This document shows, in pieces, positions 53,223 to 63,437 of a stretch of 64,000 bases of DNA; position 1 is the first letter of the stretch; each line of letters starts with the position of its first letter. The DNA comes from Medakamo hakoo (lineage: Eukaryota; Chlorophyta; Trebouxiophyceae; Coccomyxaceae): positions 1,116,001 to 1,180,000 of the forward strand of contig CP089456.1 of the NCBI GenBank assembly GCA_026636295.1, read 5' to 3'. Under the pieces are notes generated by a model that saw only the letters and a list, made by a program, of their open reading frames with translations, made no database searches and had not been told where the DNA came from. The position numbers and the translations under genes were made by a program.

Positions 53223-53984
53223 TCACCGGGACAGCGACCGGGACCGTCCGCGCGGCCGGTCCTCGTGCCGGCGCGGCGGCGAGCCCCGCGGCGGCGACCG
53301 CGGGCGGCGGCGGGCGCGGTCGTCGGGCGAGCGGCTGTTGCGGCGTGCGCGGGCGTCGCGGCGCGGGGAGTAGGACCGCGACCGCGACCGGCGGCGGCCC
53401 CCGTACCGGTCGCGCGACCGGGACCGGGACCGGGACCGGTGCCGGTGCCGGGGCGGGGACCGGTCCCGGCGCCAGCCGCGGTCGTCGCGCCCGCCGTACC
53501 CCCCGCGCCCGCCGCGCCCAGCCGGGAAGTCGCCCGGCTTTTTGCGCTGGCCCGTCGCCCACTCGACCGTCAGGGCCCGCCCGTCCAGCTCTGCCGCCTG
53601 CAGGGCGCGCCAGGCGACGACCGCCCCCTCCGCGTTGCCTTCGTACTTGATAAAACCATAACCGCGCAGTTTACCCGTATCTTGAAAGCGCGGGAGGTAG
53701 ATGTCGGTGGGGCTGTCGGTCACGCCCTTGTCGGCCAGGAGGCCGCGCAGGTCGTCCGGGCGCGCAGACAGGGGCAGGTTGCGGACGAGCAGGGACGTGC
53801 AGCCGGGCGGCTGCTCGCCCGGGCCGCCGCCGGGCGGTGGCGGACCGCCGCCCCCGCGGTCGTGCGTCGGGTTGGTGGCGCCGTCGCCGGCCGCCGCTGG
53901 TGGCGGCGGGCTCGGCCGAGCGCCGCGCGAGTCGCCGCCGCCGCCGCCGCGTCCGCGCCCTTCGCCGCCATCAGATGAAGACAT
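53223..53984 (-). CDS. SR splicing factor with N-terminal RRM
   Basis: Single exon, 253 residues. A Gly/Pro-rich leader of about 60 residues precedes one RRM at about 60-145: RNP2 LLVRNL, a variable loop DSPTDIYLPRFQDTGK, RNP1 LRGYGFIKY, then ALQAAELDGRALTVEWATGQRKKP. The tail is RS/RD-rich (RSRSRSRSRD, RRRSRSRSYSPRR, RGRSRSLSR). Placement of an RRM before the RS tail and DIYLP in the RRM recalls plant SCL/SC35-like proteins. The stop TGA overlaps a GTGAGA sequence, but what follows on this strand is a long G-rich tract, so I end the gene here. It converges with the dynamin gene and diverges from RPB9. Confidence 0.88.
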   Translation of the reverse strand: MSSSDGGEGRGRGGGGGDSRGARPSPPPPAAAGDGATNPTHDRGGGGPPPPGGGPGEQPPGCTSLLVRNLPLSARPDDLRGLLADKGVTDSPTDIYLPRFQDTGKLRGYGFIKYEGNAEGAVVAWRALQAAELDGRALTVEWATGQRKKPGDFPAGRGGRGGYGGRDDRGWRRDRSPPRHRHRSRSRSRSRDRYGGRRRSRSRSYSPRRDARARRNSRSPDDRARRRPRSPPRGSPPRRHEDRPRGRSRSLSR

Positions 53985-54263
53985 GAGGGGGTTGGTGGTT
54001 GTGTGGGGCGTGTGCCCGGCCGTGTACCGTCGTCTCTCTGATGGAGTCCGGGCCGGGAGGCAAATGCTCTTTTTTTTTCGTTGCTGTGAAGAAGAGCGCT
54101 GGCCCGTGCTCTTCATTCCTTCTATTCGCACGCCCGTGTGTGCGGTGTTCTCACGCACACCCACCCAGGCCAGCGTCCCTGCACACGCGCGTGCGTGTGC
54201 ACGGCGTAGCCAACCCAGCTGCCGGGTGTGTGTGAGAGAGCACAGGCGTGTCCCCTCACTCAA

Positions 54264-54822
54264 ATGGCGACTGCTGGCGCGCCGCCGGCCTCCCAGCCGT
54301 CCGCCGCGCCCGCGGCGGGCCCGCGCTTGCGCTTCTGCCCGGAGTCCAACGACCTGCTGTACCCGCAGGAGGACAAGGAACGCAAGGTATGAGTGGTGGA
54401 GAAGGGTGGGAGTGGGACGCGGACAGATCGGCGCAACAGGCCTTGCCGCCCACCCCTCTCGCTCTCTCTGTCTCGTTGCTCAACCCTCGCACCTCTCCCT
54501 CGCCTCTCTACCCCTATATCAACGCCACTCCGCGCAAAAAAACCAGGTCCTCGTCTTTGTATGCCGCAACTGCGGGTACCGCGAAGACGCGCCGCCATCG
54601 TCCTGGTGTGTGTACCGCCACGAAATCGCGCACACGGCCCGCGAGCGGACGGTCGTGCTCCAGGACGTGCGCGCCGACCCGACGCTGCCCTGCACGCGCG
54701 ACGTCGCCTGTCCGTCCTGCGGCCACGAAGAGGCCGTCTTCTTCTCGGCGCCGTCCGAGGAGGGGATGACGCTGTACTTTACGTGCACCGGGTGCGGGCA
54801 CCGGTGGCGGGACTATGTGTGA
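54264..54822 (+). CDS. RPB9: RNA polymerase II subunit RPB9
   Basis: Two-zinc-ribbon subunit controlling start-site choice and fidelity of Pol II. Exons 54264-54386 and 54547-54822 (phase 0, donor GTATGA) code 132 residues, near the usual 110-125. The N-terminal ribbon reads LRFCPESNDLLYPQED and VFVCRNCGYRE: the second ligand of the first C-x2-C pair is Ser (codon TCC), where RPB9 normally has Cys. The middle block CVYRHEIAHTARERTVVLQDVRADPTLPCTRDVACPSCGHEEAVFFSA and the C-terminal ribbon CPSCGH, FTCTGCGHRWRDYV are complete. Divergent to the SR gene with 279 bp between starts. Confidence 0.96.
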
Positions 54823-55093
54823 TGTGTGGGAGAGGGGGGACCGGGCGGCCGCGGACGCCGCTGGGCGTCCGCGGCCCAATTTCGTTGAGAGCGCGCGCCG
54901 ACGCAGCACTCGCCGCGACGTCGGCCCGCGTGTCCCCGTCCGCGAATGGTTTCCTGACCGGGTATGTTTGTTTGTAGCAGAGAGAGAGAGAGGAGAGAGA
55001 GAGAGGGTTGGTCGCGTCACACGCCCCGTCTTCGGAGCGGCCCCTTTTTTTTTGTCTCGTTCCGAAGCACACAGCCCCTCCCACACCAAAAAG

Positions 55094-56527
55094 ATGTGGC
55101 GCGCCACCTTACTGGCCGCTGCTCTGGCCTTGTCCAGCTTTCACGCAGCCGTCGCCGGTGAAGTGGACGGCGTCGGCACGTACTACGGCGGCGCGCCGGT
55201 GAGTCGTGTCTGCGAGGCGCGGCGGCTAGGCAATGCAGCGTTCCTTTTTTGCCGCGCGCGTGGACTCTGCACCGCACTCCTCAACATGTTTTTGCTTTTG
55301 ATGGCAAGCTTGACGCTTGAACTACAGAGCGTGCGAGTGTAGAGGCCAATGCAGCGCGTGCCAGAGCGTGGCCGCGTCTCGAAAGGACTGCATACGGAGC
55401 CGTCGCTGTTTGCTCGACCACCTCGACCACAACCATCCCATCCCATCCATCCATCCATCTCGATCCCATCCATTCTTTTTCAGGACAAAATGGACCCGCA
55501 AAAGCCGTCTTTCGGCTTGGTCGACGGCGCGTGCGGGTACGGCCCCCTCTCAAAGGATGGCAATGGCTCCATTTGGCCGTTTTGGAACACGGCGTCCATT
55601 TCGTCCGACTTCAAGGGCGCGGCCAACGGCAACAAGGGCGGGTGTGGCATGTGCTTGCGCGTGACGTGCGTGGATGCCAAGTGCAAGTCCGGCGCCGCGC
55701 CTGTTGTGCTGACTGTCGTGGACGAGTGTCCGACGTGCGCGCCCAACCAGATCAACATGCACGTGTCGGTCTTTTCTGATTACCTGGCCGCGCCCTCGGA
55801 CGGCCAGGTCGCCATCAAATACGAAAAAGTGCCGTGCGAGCCGAACGCGAACATGTCCATCCGCGTGACGGACGTCCGAAACACAGCGGGCGGGTACATC
55901 CGGGTGGTGCCCATGGCCGTCGCGGGCGACGGCACCGTCACGTCCATCCAAGTCCGCCCGACGGGGACCAACGACTGGTTCAACGGCAAGAACAATTACG
56001 GCGTGTCCTGGGAATTCAACAAGTTCGGGGAGAGCGGCCCGCTGGACGTGCGCGTGGTTGGCGACAAGGGCTCCACGGCCGCGGAGGCGCAGGGCGTGAT
56101 CGACACGCTGGCCCGGCGCACGTTTGGGACGGGGGCGCAGGTGAACCTGGCCGCGCCTGAACCGCCTCCGCCTCCTCCTCCGCCGCCGACGACCGAACCG
56201 CCCCCGCCCCCTCCTCCGCCGTCTGAGACACCCAAGGCCACGGAAGCGCCCAAGGAGGAGAAGCCTAAAGAGGCCGAAACGCCCAAACCCACGGAGAAGG
56301 AGACGCCCAAACCGACCGAAAAGGCGGCAGAGCCCGAAACACCTAAACCCACAAAGGCCGCCGCGCCCGCGCCGACGCCCAAGCCCGCAGCCACGCCCAA
56401 GCCCACTAAAGCTGCGACGCCGCCTGCAAAAGAATCCCTGGCGTTGAAAGACTCGGGCGCCGCGCCGGTTGTCGGCCAGGACGCGATCGGCGCGGTCCTG
56501 GCCGGGACGGGCATCGGCTCCATTTAA
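55094..56527 (+). CDS. Expansin-like secreted protein with Pro/Lys/Thr tail
   Basis: Exons 55094-55198 and 55484-56527 (phase 0) code 382 residues. A signal peptide (MWRATLLAAALALSSFHAAVAG) is followed by the double-psi barrel: GVGTYYGGAP across the intron, VDGACGYGPL, NGNKGGCGMCLRVTC, VVLTVVDECPTCAPNQINMHVSVF. The first Asp of the groove (VVDECP) is present; the position usually Asp in an LDLS or FDLS segment is His (MHVS). A CBM63-like beta domain follows (VPMAVAGDG, IQVRPTG, WEFNKFGESGPLDVRVVGDKG). Residues about 250-382 are unlike plant expansins: two Pro runs, then repeated ETPKPTEK-like units and a mildly hydrophobic end. Likely a cell-wall or surface protein; wall loosening is not assured. 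Confidence 0.88.
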
Positions 56528-56939
56528 GGTTGACGACGGAAAATAAAAAAAGAGGGGGCGTGCGTGCGTGCGTGCGTGCGCGCGCCATTATATACAAAAA
56601 ACGAATGAAGAGAGAGTGGGCGTTGAGTACTTGTTTTCATTGCGGGGATGGAAGCCAACCCGCGCGTCTACATATGTAAAAAAAAGATCAAAAAACTGGG
56701 CGGTCGTGGTTTTTTTTTGTCTCTCATCTTCACACGCCCTTCACGCCCGCCCCCCCACCCCTCATTCCCGCGCGGTCGGCAGGGACGACGGAGCCCCCTC
56801 CCCCCGTCGCGCACACACACCCGCCCGTCGTTTTTTATGCCTTCACACCCAATGAAACACACACACGCACACGCACACGCACACACACACCTCTCCACTT
56901 TCCCATTCCACACCCCCACCTCGCCTCTCTCTCTCTCTC
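56528..56939. other. Convergent 3' region expansin-like / KEA
   Basis: 412 bp with T-, A- and C-rich tracts and an (AC)n run at about 56857-56890; no gene. Confidence 0.5.
56857..56890. repeat. (AC)n microsatellite
   Basis: Alternating AC run with CGC interruptions between two convergent genes. Confidence 0.8.
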
Positions 56940-59900
56940 TCACGCGGGCGCGGGCGACGGCCCGCCCTCCAGCCGCACGCCGTCCTCCTCGCCGTCCGAG
57001 TCGATGGACTCATCAACTGTGTAGCCGTAGCCCAGGCTGACGCGCGGCGCGCCGGGGCCGCCCCCGCCCCCGGCCCGCTCGCCGTCGGGCCCCGCCTCTG
57101 CCAGGGCTTGCAGCTCGGACAGGTGCGTGCGGCGGAACGTGGAGATCGCGGCCTGGACCTCTTCCGGCGGCAGCTTCAGCTGGGCCAGCACAGCCGACGC
57201 CAGCTGGAGCGACGGCTCCAGCGTCTCCGGCACGACGGCCGTCGCGCCCGCCTTCTCCAGGTTGAGGCCGTGGTCGACGTCGTGCGCGCGCACGTACGTT
57301 TTCACGCCCGGGAAATGCTTGTTCAGCGCCCAGACGGACCGGTAGTTGGCGCCCGGGGTGTCGAGCGTGATGACGGCGCAGGAAGCGGCGTGCGCGCCCA
57401 GGGCGTGCAGGACGGCGGGCGAGCCGGCGTCGCCAAAGTAGACGGGGAGGTCGAGGGCCTTGCCGGCCGCGACGCGGTCGACGCGGACGTCGACGGCCAC
57501 AAAGGGGATGAGGCGCTCCGCCAGGAGTTGGGCGATGATTTGGCCGACGCGGCCAAAGCCGGCAATGATGACGTGGCCGCGCAGCGAGCCCGCCTCCCCC
57601 TCCGACGGCGCCAGGGCCCGCATGTCCGTCGTGTCCAGCGCGCGCCCCGCGCGCGCGCCGACCTCGGCCAGCAGCGGGACGAGCGCCATGGACAGCGCGA
57701 CGACGAGGAACAGCTCGCGCACGACGGGCGGGGCCAGCAGGCCGACGGCCTGGGCCTCGCCAAAGGCGACAAACGCAAACTCGCCGCCGGAGGCGAGCAG
57801 CAGGCCGGCCCGGGCGGCGACCAGGCGGGACAGGCCGAACGCGGGGCCGAGCGCGGCCATGATGGCCGCCTTGCCCGCCAGCAGGACGGCGATGCCCGCG
57901 GCGATGACGGTGGCGCGGGACACCAGTAGGCCGACGGAGATCTCCATGCCGACCGTCATGAAGAACAGGCCCATGAGCAGGCCCTTGTACGGCGCGATGT
58001 CGGACTCGACCTGGAGCGCAAACTCGGTCTCGGCCAGCAGCAGCCCCGCCAGGAAGGCGCCCAGCGCTAGGGACAGGCCCGCCACCTGGGTGAGGACGGA
58101 CGTGCCCAGGACGACGAGCAGCGTCGTCGCCGCAAACACGTCCGCGTTGCCCAGCTCGGCGATGCGGCGGTAGATGGGGCGGAGCAGGACGCGGCCGCCG
58201 GCGATGATGGCGACGATCGCGGCGACGGCTTTTGCCGCCGCCAAGCCGAGGGCGCGGGCGATGGCGCCCGCGCCCGCCGCGCCGCCGTCGGGCGACGGCG
58301 CCAGCAGGGGGATCAGCATCAGCAGGACGACGACCGCCAAGTCCTGGAGCAGCAGCACCGCGAAGGCCGCCCGGCCGTGGCGCGACCCGCTCTCGCCCCG
58401 GTCCTGGAGCACCTGCATCGCGACGGCCGTGGACGACAGGGCCAGGCCGCCGCCCAGGACGACGGCCGGCGGCCCGCCCAGGCCGGCGAACGCCGACACC
58501 GCCCACGCAATGGCCGCCAGCGACGCCGCCACCTGGGCCGTGCCCATGCCAAACACATACTTTTGCATGGAGCGCAGGCGTTCCAGCGACAGCTCCAGCC
58601 CGATGTTGAACAGCAGGAAGACGACGCCCAGCTCCGCCAGGTGGCGCACGCCGGCGACGTCGCGGATGATGCCCAGGGCGTGCGGGCCGATGGCGGCGCC
58701 GCCCACGAGGAAGCCCAAGACGGGGGAGCCGCCCGGGATGCGGCAGACCAGGGGGACGGCGAGCACGGACGTGAGCAGGAGGACGCACGTTTCGACGAGG
58801 CCCTCCGTCCCGTGCGGCACGGGCGGGAGCAGGCCGCCGACCGCGGCGCCGGCGGCGGACAGGGCCGAGAGCGCGGGCGCGGCCGCGGCGGCCGCGACGT
58901 CCAGCGCGCCGGAGGCTTTCAGGGCCAGGCCCGCCGCGGACAGGGCGAGGGCGGCGGCCGCGAGCGTCAGCGCACGGCGCGTGCGCAGCCGGCGGCGCGT
59001 CGCGGCGAGCGCGGGCGCGTCCTGCGGCGGCGGGGGGGGTGGCGGCGGGGCCGCGCCCGACTCGGCGCCCTTGGCTTCTGCGCCCTTGGACGCCGCGGCG
59101 GGCGACGCGGCGGCCGACGCAGCAGCCTCGGCCTTGGGCGCCGGCGGCGGCGGCGCCGGCGCCGCCGCCGGTGGCGGCGCGGCCGCCGCGTCTGCAGCCT
59201 TCCCCTCCCCGCCCTCCTTCCTCTCCTTGGCCGCCGCTTCCGCGGCCCGCTGCACGCCGTCCGACGCGGTGAAGGACGCGGTGAGGTCGGCCAGGTCAGC
59301 CAGGGCCTTGCCCAACGCCACGCGCGTCTCCTTGGCCACGGCCGTCGCCTCCATCTCGTCGCGGACCGCGCCCTCCGCCGCGGCCATGGCGGCCGCCGCG
59401 ACGTCGTCCGCGGCGCCCGCCGCGGCCGCCGCCTTGGCCGCCGACGCGGCGGCGTCGGCCGCCGCTTCTTTCGCCACTTGGAACGCGGCTTCGCGTTCGA
59501 CGAGCGTGGACCGGGCGGACGCGATGGCGGCCCGCACGGCGTCTGCTGGGTCTTCGGGCGGCGGCGGCGCGCCGCCCGCAGCCGCTTTCTTGGCCGCGTC
59601 CGCCAGCACGGACAGTTCGGACACCAGGCCCCGGATTTCTTCGGCCGCGCCATCACGGGCGGCCGCCGCCTCATCCGCGGCGGCCGCGGCGCGCGCCGCG
59701 GCCTTGCCCGCCGCAGCGGCGCGGTCCCGGGCGTCGACGGCGAGTTCGGCGACGCGCTGTGCTTCCGCCTCCAAGGCCTCGCGCGTCGACGCTTCGCGCG
59801 CGATGCGGGCTTCCGCGGCGGCGAGGGCGGCGGCTAGGGGGGCCAACTCGTCGGGGAGGTCGTCGGGCGAGGCCAGGGCGTCCTTGACCAGGCGTTTCTG

Positions 59901-60585
59901 TGTCCCGGTGTGCGGAGGGGGGGGGGGGGGATGGGGATGGAGCGGGGTGAGGGGAGTGGGCGGGCGCGAGCCTGCCTGTTCTCCGTCAGCCGCCTCCCTG
60001 AAAACAAGCTCACCACGTCGTCCGAGCTGGCCAGGGGGTTGACGTCTTCAGGCGCTGGCGGGGTGGAAGTGGGCGCGTCGGGCGAGCCGGGCGGCGGGGC
60101 GGCGGCGACAGCCGGGCTGGTTGGGGTTGCGTGGTGGAGGGAGAAAGGGTGAGGGTCGGGGGGGAGGGGGGGGGGCGACCGATCTGTGGCCGGCGCGAAT
60201 TTGCGGGTTCCAAAGGACGGCGCGCAGCCGCACGCCCTGGTCAGCAATCATACGCAGACAATATGGCAGACTGGGGATGAGGCAATGGCGGAAGGGAGGG
60301 GTGGCGGTGGCGGCGGCCGCAACACTAGGCCGGCGGCCGATGTTTTTTCTTTTTTTCGCAGAGCTGGAACGGCGAGTCGTTTTTTCCATCGCCGGGCGAG
60401 CGTGGGGGGTCCACCCCTCCCCTCAGGCCACGCGCTGTAAAAGCTTACCTCAGCCGCTGGGCGGTCCGGCGGGGCACAGTGGGCGCGATGAGAGGGCGGG
60501 CGCGCGGCTGTTGCGCGTGCGACGGCAGTGGGCAGCGAGGCGGCCGCGCATGGCCCGTCTTCGCCGACGGCAGAGGCGTCGCCAT
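56940..60585 (-). CDS. KEA: KEA1/2-type plastid K+/H+ antiporter
   Basis: Exons 60585-60449, 60116-60014 and 59897-56940 (minus; phases 2 and 0) code 1065 residues. Exon 1 is a plastid transit-like peptide (MATPLPSAKTGHARPP, basic, no acids), found because its GTAAGC donor matches phase. Residues about 90-340 form a long Ala/Glu/Arg coiled coil, as in KEA1/2 of the chloroplast inner envelope. The CPA2 transport domain covers about 455-830 (GFLVGGAAIGPHALG, LFNIGLELSLERLRSM, GGGLALSSTAVAMQVLQDRGE, GRAAFAVLLLQDLAVVVLL, GLFFMTVGMEIS). A KTN nucleotide-binding domain follows from about 865 (HVIIAGFGRVGQIIAQLL, DLPVYFGDAGSPAVL, AGATAVVPETLEPSLQ). KEA antiporters set stromal K+ and pH. Divergent to FdC1. 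Confidence 0.94.
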
Positions 60586-60803
60586 CGCCGGTTGTTTAGG
60601 CAGGGCCTGGCGTTCCTGAATGAAAGGGCGCGGTCAGGCTCTCTCACGCGCACGTGTGTGTTGTGGGGGGCGAGGACGAGTCTCCTCCCGGCGCGTCTCC
60701 TCCTCCTCTCGTCGAGAGAGAGAAACAACACGCTATGCAGCTAGAGCGACGGGGGTCGGCCACTCTCGCAACCAGTGAAGCAAACGAAAAAAACACGACG
60801 ACA
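60586..60803. promoter_or_regulatory. Divergent region KEA / FdC1
   Basis: 218 bp between opposed starts of two plastid-targeted proteins, so shared control is plausible. No motif is claimed. Confidence 0.45.
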
Positions 60804-61410
60804 ATGCTCGCGTCCCGCAGTTTCTCCGTCGCCGGCCCGTCCGCGCGCATGACCCCTGTCCGGCCCGTGGCCGGCCGGCGCGCCGTCGCCGCCCGCGCGT
60901 TCAAGTGCGTTTGTTTTGTTTGTCTCGCGAATTTATTCGCGCCGCCTAGCTTTCCGTCCGGTCCCCGCTCACGCACGCTTCCTCACCACAAACAAACAGG
61001 GTCACCGTCCAGAACCTGGATGGCACGTCCTCTGTGCTGGACGTCAACGATGGCGAAACGATTTTGGAGGTGAATTTGCGCGGAGAGGCAACAAGGCTCG
61101 CGCGCGGCTCCACGCCCCTCCCCGACCCGACCTCACCCACCTCCCTCTCCAAAAAAACCAGGCCGCCATGGACGCGGGCGTCGACTTACCCCACGACTGC
61201 AAAATGGGCGTGTGCATGACCTGCCCTGCCCGTGTCGTCTCCGGGGAAGTCGACCAGAGCGCGGGCATGCTGGACGACGAGGTCCAGGAAAAGGGCTACG
61301 CCCTGACGTGCGTGTCGACGCCGCTGTCCGACTGCACGATCAAAGTCATTGAGGAGGAGGAGCTCCTGGACGAGGTGTTGCAGGCCAGCAAGGCGGCGAC
61401 GTCGTCGTGA
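60804..61410 (+). CDS. Ferredoxin C1 (FdC1)-like [2Fe-2S] protein, plastid
   Basis: Exons 60804-60904, 61000-61069 and 61162-61410 (phases 2 and 0) code 139 residues. The first 33 are a transit peptide (MLASRSFSVAGPSARM, basic and Ser/Ala-rich). The core VTVQNLDGTSSVLDVNDGETILEAAMDAGVD leads to LPHDCKMGVCMTCPARVV (C-x4-C-x2-C) and YALTCVSTPLSDC with the fourth ligand. CKMGVCMTCPA, DQSAGMLDDEVQEKGYALTC and the Glu-rich extension IEEEELLDEVL match plant FdC1 rather than photosynthetic Fd, which has a shorter, aromatic end. FdC1 accepts electrons from photosystem I but does not reduce NADP well; its partner is unknown. Confidence 0.9.
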
Positions 61411-61675
61411 TGGGGCTGAGGGCAGCAGTCTTGCGCTTCACGCGTGCCCCGTGACGAGTGTGCCAGGCCGTCCCATGTTGAGAAAAAAGCAACACGAAAA
61501 AGGGGTCGAGACAACAAACCAACCACTCTCTTGCTCCGGGCGTGTGCGCGCCCGGTCGTCCTCCTGGAGGTCGCGGGGGCCGCACACACGCGCGGTATGT
61601 ATACACAGCCATGTAAGAGAACACAGGACTCGAAAAAACCAAAGCCGGACGACGACCCCATCACCCCCCCCCCTT

Positions 61676-63196
61676 TCATTCCTTTGCCCCACCCACGGCG
61701 CTCCGCTGCCACGCCTTGGCGTCACCCCACTTGCCCGGGGACAGGTCGGCCCCCGCGTCCGCGTCCACCAGCCAGGTGACGCCGCCCGCCGGGCGCAGCA
61801 GTTGGGCCGGGGCGGCGCCGGGCAGGGCCTGGGTCTCGAGCGACCGCGCGACGGCGGCCGCCTTGGCGGACCCAGTGACTGCGATGATGGCCGCGCCCGC
61901 CGCGTTCAGGGCGGGCAGGGAGAGCGTCCACCGCGGGACGTGCGGGGCCGTCGGGGACGGACCCGGGACGGGCAGCACCCAGGGCGCGCAGGGACGCGCG
62001 CCCAGCGTGGGCGCGTCGTTGGGGAACAGGCCCGCGACGTGGCCGTCGGGGCCGAGGCCCAGGAGCACAAGGTCAAAGGCCGGCAGCAGGGCGGCGCCTC
62101 CGTCAGCCGCCACCACGGGGATGGACGCCCGCGGCGCGCCGAGGAGGGCGCCAGCCGCGGCCTGGGCGGCCCGGGCGGGGTCGGACGCCAGGCCGTCGTC
62201 GGCCGGCGGGTCGGGCAGGAGGGTCACGCCCGCGGACGCCGCCCACGCGGCGCGCGCGGCCGCCACGTTGCACTCCGGCGCGGTGCCGGGGACGCACCGC
62301 TCGTCCGCCAGGAAGACCGTCCATTTCGAGGCGTCGGGTCCGGCGCACTTGGACAGGTCGGCCAACAAGCCGTGGACGGAGCCGCCGGAGACGGCCAGCG
62401 CGAAGGCCCCGCGTTTTTTGATGGCGGCGTCGGCCGCGGCCTTCACTTCCGCGACGAGCGCCGCGCCGAGAGCTCCCGCCGACCCGTGGATGGAGACGGA
62501 GATGGGGTAGGACCCGTCGGGCGCGTCAGCCGGGGTGGGAGGGTAGGGCACGACAGGCGGGTGGACGCCGACGCCCGCGCCTGGAAGGAAGGGGGTGAGG
62601 GGGGACAGGGAATGAGTGGGTGGCAGGGGAGCGCGTGTTTTGTGCTGGGGCGGTCGCTTGTGCCCTCGGGCCTGCCGCGGCCGGTGTTGTGCGCCTCCCA
62701 CCCCATTCTTTCCCTCCGGTAGACAAGGCAAGGACTCTGGCATGTCAGGACGCCCGTCACGGGCAGCGGCCAGTGCGCCCGTCATGGCAGCGGACGGCGC
62801 GCCGCGGCGCAAGTCGTGCTTCGACGGTCGGCCAAGCCGCCGCTCCGCGAAAAAGCACAACTCACCTTTGCTCGTCGACAGCGGGGCCGCCACTTTGCTG
62901 GCCAACAGGTGGCCACCCATGACAGGTGGCACGCCGTCCGGCCACCGGGAGCGGGGGATGACGTTGATGGCGTAGCGCGGAGACACGGACGAAGGCGACG
63001 GCGACCCGTTGGCATGCGCGGGCGCAGCGGGCGCCGCGGCAGCAGCGGGTTCCGCCACGACGTCCGCCGCCTTTTCGGTGACAAAGGTGGAGGTCAGGAC
63101 GGGCGAGCCGCCGGCCGGGGTGGCGCGAGGTTTGGCGGAGGAGCGGCGGGTGTTGAGCGGGCGGCCGGCCGAGCCCTGCAGTGCGCGGGCGTGCAT
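61676..63196 (-). CDS. PGL: 6-phosphogluconolactonase, plastid type, with extra N-terminal segment
   Basis: Second step of the oxidative pentose phosphate pathway. Exons 63196-62866 and 62580-61676 (minus, phase 1, donor GTGAGT) code 411 residues. The N terminus (MHARALQGSAGRPLNTRRSS) is transit-like. Exon 1 then codes an extra conserved-looking stretch ending YAINVIPRSRWPDGVPPVMG before the catalytic domain, which starts about residue 135 (VSIHGSAGALGAALVAEV). 6PGL motifs: FALAVSGGSVHGLLADL, SKWTVFLADERCVP, AFDLVLLGLGPDGHVAGLFPN, RWTLSLPALNAA, VTGSAKA. Members of this family are normally about 250-330 residues, so the N-terminal segment is additional. Start 63196 is the first in-frame ATG of exon 1. 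It converges with FdC1. Confidence 0.93.
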   Translation of the reverse strand: MHARALQGSAGRPLNTRRSSAKPRATPAGGSPVLTSTFVTEKAADVVAEPAAAAAPAAPAHANGSPSPSSVSPRYAINVIPRSRWPDGVPPVMGGHLLASKVAAPLSTSKGELCFFAERRLGRPSKHDLRRGAPSAAMTGALAAARDGRPDMPESLPCLPEGKNGVGGAQHRPRQARGHKRPPQHKTRAPLPPTHSLSPLTPFLPGAGVGVHPPVVPYPPTPADAPDGSYPISVSIHGSAGALGAALVAEVKAAADAAIKKRGAFALAVSGGSVHGLLADLSKCAGPDASKWTVFLADERCVPGTAPECNVAAARAAWAASAGVTLLPDPPADDGLASDPARAAQAAAGALLGAPRASIPVVAADGGAALLPAFDLVLLGLGPDGHVAGLFPNDAPTLGARPCAPWVLPVPGPSPTAPHVPRWTLSLPALNAAGAAIIAVTGSAKAAAVARSLETQALPGAAPAQLLRPAGGVTWLVDADAGADLSPGKWGDAKAWQRSAVGGAKE

Positions 63197-63437
63197 GGAA
63201 GAGAGTAGAGGGCGCGCGCCGCTCGCAGGAAGCAGAGGCGAGGGTGCGGTTGCGTGAGTCACTAGCTCGGCTCAAGGCGGGTTGCGTCGTTCGTCGCTCA
63301 AGAAGGAGGTTGTGTGGAGCGAGAGTTTTTTTTTTTTTCCCCGCAAACCAGCCTGACGCTCTCATACGTATGAGTGTTGGCAACAAGCATTTGTCCTGCC
63401 GGAAAACAACCGCGTGCGTCGCCATCCGCGCCACGCG

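Noticed and set aside
53221-53230. GTGAGA at the end of the SR gene as a donor
   Set aside because: The sequence beyond on that strand is a long G-rich tract and the dynamin 3' end; the RS tail is already complete.
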